From positions 1 through 10,375 of the forward strand of contig JAOUIM010000099.1 in assembly GCA_029884035.1 (NCBI GenBank): a DNA stretch of 10,375 bases, written 5' to 3'. Positions 7,340-10,375 of this stretch are shown here, piece after piece. Position numbers and translations under genes: made by a program. Numbering within the stretch: position 1 is the stretch's first letter; every line of letters starts with the position of its first letter. Source of the stretch: Aquincola sp. GTDB taxonomy: Bacteria > Pseudomonadota > Gammaproteobacteria > Burkholderiales > Burkholderiaceae_C. The notes under the pieces are model-generated. The model was not told the DNA's origin. It did not search any database and worked only from the letters and a program-made list of their open reading frames with translations.

Positions 7340-8230
7340 ATGGGCATGCCACGTCGCTCGGTCACGTTGCTGGCGCTGGCGGTCCTGGCGGCGGCGGCGC
7401 TGCTGGCCGTGTCGGTGGGCCCGCGGGTCGAGCCGTTGCCGCCTCATCCGTACTGGAGTGGAGCCGCGCCGCGCAGCATTGCGCATCGCGGCGGTCTCGG
7501 GCTGTGGCCGGAGAACACGCTTTACGCCTTTCGCGCTGCGGCCGCACTCGGCGTGGACGTGCTCGAGATGGACCTGCACCAGACCGCGGACGACGAGATC
7601 GTCGTCTTGCACGACGACACGGTCGACCGCACCACCGACGGCACCGGCCGTGTCGACTCGCTCAGACTGGACGCGCTGCAGCGCCTGGACGCGGGGCATC
7701 GCTGGACCACGGACGACGGCGGCACCTACCCGTACCGCCGCCGGGGCATCGTGGTGCCGACGTTGCGGCAGGTGTTCGCTGCCTTGCCCCAGTTGCACAT
7801 CAACCTGGAGATCAAGGGTCGCGGGCCGGCGATGGCGGCGCCGTTGTGTGCCCTGATCCGCGAGCACGCGATGCAGGACCGCGTCGTGGTGGTGGCGGTC
7901 GATCAGGATGCGATCGACGCCTTCCGCGTCGCCTGCCCGCAGGTGGCGACGGCTGCCACACGCAATGAGGTGGTGCGCTTTGCGCTGCACAGCGCGGTTT
8001 TCCTCGGCGACCGCTACGCACCGCGCGCACAGGTGCTGCAAGTGCCCGAGCGGGTGGGCGGGATCCCGGTGCTGACGCAGCGCTTCCTGCGCGACGCGCG
8101 GCGGCTCAACCTGAAGATCGAGGTCTGGACCGTCAACGCGCCCGACGACATGAAGCGTCTGCTGGCGCTGCCGGTCGACGGGATCATGACCGATCGCCCG
8201 GACCGCCTGCAGCCGCTGCTCGCCCGCTGA
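7340..8230 (+). CDS. Glycerophosphodiester phosphodiesterase with N-terminal membrane or signal segment
   Basis: This 296-residue GDPD-family enzyme hydrolyses glycerophosphodiesters to sn-glycerol 3-phosphate and an alcohol with a divalent metal. The TIM-barrel signatures are clear: IAHRGG with H49 and R50, PENT at 57-60, E76 and D78 in LEMDLH, H91 in VVLHDD, LEIK at 156-159, VWTVN at 262-266 and GIMTDRPD at 281-288. Residues 1-5 contain two arginines, and 8-27 form an uninterrupted hydrophobic helix ending near SVGP, so the protein is probably exported or anchored with the catalytic domain in the periplasm. No clear lipobox cysteine is present. The start could be the ATG at 7340 or the one at 7346; neither has a strong ribosome site. 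It follows the giant gene by 20 bases on the same strand, so co-transcription is likely, though no functional link is evident. It converges on ureC. Confidence 0.92.
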   Translation: MGMPRRSVTLLALAVLAAAALLAVSVGPRVEPLPPHPYWSGAAPRSIAHRGGLGLWPENTLYAFRAAAALGVDVLEMDLHQTADDEIVVLHDDTVDRTTDGTGRVDSLRLDALQRLDAGHRWTTDDGGTYPYRRRGIVVPTLRQVFAALPQLHINLEIKGRGPAMAAPLCALIREHAMQDRVVVVAVDQDAIDAFRVACPQVATAATRNEVVRFALHSAVFLGDRYAPRAQVLQVPERVGGIPVLTQRFLRDARRLNLKIEVWTVNAPDDMKRLLALPVDGIMTDRPDRLQPLLAR

Positions 8231-8256
8231 GAGGGCGGCGCAGTGCGCGGTACAAG

Positions 8257-9969
8257 TCAGAACAGGAAGTAGCGCTGCGCCATCGGCAGCACGGTGGCCG
8301 GCTCGCAGGTGAGCAGCTGGCCGTCGGCGCGCACCTCGTAGGTCTGCGCGTCGATGTCCATCTTCGGCGTGTAGGCGTTGTGCACCATGTCGGCTTTCTT
8401 CACCGTGCGACATGCCTTCACCGCCGACAGGTGCTTGTGCAGGGCGAGGCTCTCGGCCGCGCCGCTGGCCAGCGAGGCCTGGCTGACGAAAGTGATCGAG
8501 GTCGGGCCCACCGCGCCGCCGAAGCTGCCGAACATCGGCCGGTAGTGCACCGGCTGCGGCGTCGGGATGCTCGCATTCGCATCGCCCATCGCGGCGGCGG
8601 CGATGAAGCCGCCCTTCATGACCAGGCTCGGCTTGACGCCGAAGAAGGCCGGGCGCCAGAACACGAGGTCGGCCCACTTGCCGGGCTCGATCGAGCCCAC
8701 CTCGTGCGACAGGCCCTGCGCGAGCGCCGGGTTGATCGCGAGCTTGGCGATGTAGCGCTTGATGCGCGCGTTGTCATGGCGCTCCGTGTCGCCAGGCAAG
8801 GCGCCGCGCTGCGTCTTCATCTTGTGGGCCGTCTGCCAGCAGCGGATCGTCACCTCGCCGACGCGGCCCATCGCCTGGCTGTCGCTCGAGAACATGCTGA
8901 GCGCCCCCAGGTCGTGCAGCACGTCCTCGGCGGCAATCGTCTCGCGCCGGATGCGGCTCTCGGCGAAGGCCAGGTCTTCGGCGATGCCGGCATCGAGGTG
9001 GTGGCACACCATCAGCATGTCGAGATGCTCGTCGATCGTGTTGACGGTGTACGGCCGCGTCGGGTTGGTGGAGGAGGGCAGGACGTTGGCCTCGCCGACC
9101 ACCTTCATGATGTCGGGCGCATGACCACCGCCGGCGCCTTCGGTGTGGAAGCTGTGGATCGTGCGGCCCTTGAACGCGGCGATCGTGTCCTCGACGAAGC
9201 CGCTTTCGTTCAACGTGTCGGTGTGGATCGCGACCTGGGTGTCGGTTTCCTCCGCGACCGACAGGCAGCAGTCGATCGCCGCCGGCGTCGTGCCCCAGTC
9301 CTCGTGCAGCTTCAGGCCCACTGCGCCGGCCTCGATCTGCTGGCGCAGGGCTTCGGGCCGGCTCGCATTGCCCTTGCCCATGAAGCCCAGGTTCATCGGG
9401 AACGCATCGGCCGCGCGCAGCATCTGTGCGATGTTGGCCGGCCCCGGGGTGCAGGTGGTGGCGAAGGTGCCGGTCGCCGGGCCGGTGCCGCCGCCGAGCA
9501 TCGTCGTCGTCCCGCTCATCAGCGCCTCTTCGATCTGCTGCGGGCAGATGAAGTGGATGTGGGTGTCGATCGTGCCCGGCGTGACGATCAGGCCCTCGGC
9601 CGCGACGATCTCGGTGCCCGGGCCGATCACGATGGTGACGCCGGGTTGCACGTCGGGGTTGCCGGCCTTGCCGACGGCCACGATGCGGCAGCCCTTGATG
9701 CCGATGTCGGCCTTGACGATGCCCCAGTGGTCGATGATCAGTGCGTTGGTGATGACGCAGTCGCAGGCTTCGTGCGTGCCGGGGCCGTTGACCGCCTGCG
9801 ACTGGCCCATGCCGTCGCGAATGGTCTTGCCGCCGCCGAACTTGACCTCTTCGCCGTAGGTCGTGAAGTCGCGTTCGACCTCGGCGACGAGCGCGGTGTC
9901 GGCGAGGCGCACCCGGTCGCCCGTCGTGGGACCGAACTGTTCGGCATAGGCGCGGCGATTGACCTTCAC
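8257..9969 (-). CDS. ureC: Urease subunit alpha (catalytic, nickel-binding)
   Basis: This is the catalytic subunit of urease, which hydrolyses urea to ammonia and carbamate at a dinuclear nickel centre in the cytoplasm. At 570 residues it is of usual length. Every active-site residue is present at a constant +3 offset from Klebsiella aerogenes numbering: H137 and H139 (DTHIHF), K220 (GLKLHEDWG, the lysine that becomes carbamylated), H222, H249 (AIHTDT), H275 (FHTEGAGGGH), H323 (VCHHLD) and D363 (SSDSQAMGR). The C-terminus MAQRYFLF is canonical. I start it at the GTG at 9967-9969, because VKVNRRAYAEQFGPTTGD matches the family's N-terminus and because this GTG overlaps the ureB stop in GTGA, implying translational coupling. 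A GTG at 10000-10002 would add 11 unrelated residues. No ureEFG genes follow it here. Confidence 0.97.
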   Translation of the reverse strand: MKVNRRAYAEQFGPTTGDRVRLADTALVAEVERDFTTYGEEVKFGGGKTIRDGMGQSQAVNGPGTHEACDCVITNALIIDHWGIVKADIGIKGCRIVAVGKAGNPDVQPGVTIVIGPGTEIVAAEGLIVTPGTIDTHIHFICPQQIEEALMSGTTTMLGGGTGPATGTFATTCTPGPANIAQMLRAADAFPMNLGFMGKGNASRPEALRQQIEAGAVGLKLHEDWGTTPAAIDCCLSVAEETDTQVAIHTDTLNESGFVEDTIAAFKGRTIHSFHTEGAGGGHAPDIMKVVGEANVLPSSTNPTRPYTVNTIDEHLDMLMVCHHLDAGIAEDLAFAESRIRRETIAAEDVLHDLGALSMFSSDSQAMGRVGEVTIRCWQTAHKMKTQRGALPGDTERHDNARIKRYIAKLAINPALAQGLSHEVGSIEPGKWADLVFWRPAFFGVKPSLVMKGGFIAAAAMGDANASIPTPQPVHYRPMFGSFGGAVGPTSITFVSQASLASGAAESLALHKHLSAVKACRTVKKADMVHNAYTPKMDIDAQTYEVRADGQLLTCEPATVLPMAQRYFLF

Positions 9970-10271
9970 AGCCTGCCCATCACGGCACCCCGAAACCCCC
10001 ACACCGCGCGCGCGCCGGCGTAGTCGACGAGTTCGACCGTGCGCTGCTGTCCCGGCTCGAAGCGCACCGCGGTGCCACTGGCGATGTTCAGACGCATGCC
10101 GCGGGCCGCGCTGCGGTCGAACTTCAGCGCCGGATTGGTTTCGGCGAAGTGGTAGTGCGAGCCGACCTGGATCGGCCGGTCGCCGCTGTTGTGCACCACG
10201 AGGGTTGTCGTGCGGCGCCCGGCATTGAGTTCATGGTCCGCGCCGTCGGTGAAGAGTTGGCCGGGAATCAT
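9966..10271 (-). CDS. ureB: Urease subunit beta
   Basis: This 101-residue beta subunit is the small structural chain that packs with UreA and UreC in the trimeric urease assembly; it has no nickel ligands. Recognisable are the opening MIPGQLF, the conserved core QVGSHYHFAETNPALKFDR, RGMRLNIASGTAVRFEPG and the end RAVWGFRGAVMG. The length is normal for a separate UreB of the proteobacterial type, not the fused UreAB of Helicobacter. The ATG at 10269-10271 is preceded by GAGGAG with 9 bases between. The stop overlaps the ureC start by the GTGA arrangement. Confidence 0.97.
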   Translation of the reverse strand: MIPGQLFTDGADHELNAGRRTTTLVVHNSGDRPIQVGSHYHFAETNPALKFDRSAARGMRLNIASGTAVRFEPGQQRTVELVDYAGARAVWGFRGAVMGRL

Positions 10272-10280
10272 CGGGCCCCG

Positions 10281-10286
10281 CTCCTC
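10281..10286 (-). promoter_or_regulatory. ureB: Ribosome binding site of ureB
   Basis: GAGGAG reads on the - strand 9 bases before the ureB ATG. It overlaps the TGA stop (10285-10287) of the upstream frame, so termination of one gene and initiation of the next occur at the same place. This suggests translational coupling within the urease operon. Confidence 0.7.
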
Positions 10287-10375
10287 AACGGCCGGCGCGG
10301 CGCCATAGCCAGACCGCGATTGCGACCACTGCGACGCCGGGCGCGACGACGTCGCCCGCGTGCAAGTGCGCGGAG
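10285..10375 (-). CDS. C-terminal tail of a small putative membrane protein in the urease operon (5' end outside window)
   Basis: A - strand frame entering from the window edge ends at TGA 10285-10287, 13 bases before ureB. The visible residues begin SAHLHAGDVV and continue as APGVAVVAIAVWLW, then RRAGR. This is a short His-containing stretch, one hydrophobic segment and a basic tail, as in the last membrane helix of an inner-membrane protein. It does not look like the end of UreA. GC-rich third codon positions favour this frame over the other two, one of which is implausibly arginine-rich. A HupE/UreJ-type nickel permease is sometimes encoded between ureA and ureB in proteobacteria, but the sequence shown is too short and not distinctive enough to claim that. 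Family unknown. Confidence 0.5.
   Translation of the reverse strand, partial: SAHLHAGDVVAPGVAVVAIAVWLWRRAGR

Noticed and set aside
2349..7352. A 1667-codon open frame on the - strand covering the whole giant gene
   Set aside because: It is the antisense shadow of a GC-rich coding sequence. Its translation is His/Gln/Arg/Ala-rich without motifs, while the + strand frame carries a chain of recognisable family motifs.
8221..8237. CGCCC/GGGCG inverted repeat at the end of the phosphodiesterase gene as a terminator
   Set aside because: The stem is only 5 bp, lies partly inside the coding sequence and has no T run on either side. It is not enough to call an intrinsic terminator.
8380..10023. A 547-codon + strand open frame opposite ureC
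   Set aside because: It is antisense to a urease alpha gene with every active-site residue intact. The translation is Arg/Ala/Asp/His-rich with no motif.
1..10375. tRNA or rRNA genes, CRISPR arrays, insertion sequences, phage or attachment sites
   Set aside because: None was seen: no regularly spaced repeats, transposase motifs, terminal inverted repeats or RNA-gene-like stretches. Gene order and codon style are uniform across the window.

Overview
The window is a strongly G+C-rich stretch of bacterial chromosome with tight gene packing and GC-rich third codon positions. The urease subunits, the ligase, reductase and hydrolase families and the base composition suggest a betaproteobacterium, probably Burkholderiales of the Rubrivivax/Leptothrix type. 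That placement is inference from sequence style; no phylogeny was run.

Layout. (1) Positions 1-1257, + strand: the last 81 residues of an AMP-forming acyl-CoA synthetase, followed 3 bases later by a ketopantoate-reductase-family oxidoreductase. (2) Positions 1320-2087, - strand: a fumarylacetoacetate-hydrolase-family enzyme, convergent with the reductase. (3) Positions 2088-2522: a divergent intergenic region with no convincing gene and two adjacent small hairpins. (4) Positions 2523-7319, + strand: a 1598-residue single-chain protein of the 2-hydroxyacyl-CoA dehydratase activase ('archerase') superfamily. It holds two BadF/BcrA-type ATPase modules, a cysteine-rich linker, and a long DUF2229/dehydratase-like part. 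(5) Positions 7340-8230, + strand: a glycerophosphodiester phosphodiesterase with an N-terminal export or anchor segment. (6) Positions 8257-10375, - strand: the end of a urease operon, with ureC, ureB and the tail of a small membrane protein. It converges on the phosphodiesterase gene.

How the genes may work together. The urease genes form one translationally coupled unit that hydrolyses urea. The ligase-reductase pair and the hydrolase look like catabolic acid/CoA metabolism. The giant protein belongs to a superfamily that uses ATP hydrolysis to push single electrons to very low potential onto Fe-S clusters and then onto CoA thioesters or other hard-to-reduce substrates. A role alongside the neighbouring acyl-CoA ligase is possible but unproven. 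It is the most interesting element here: it carries both activator and reductase-like parts on one chain, no partner subunit gene is adjacent, and its first ATPase module has lost the recognisable nucleotide-binding motifs while keeping its cysteines.
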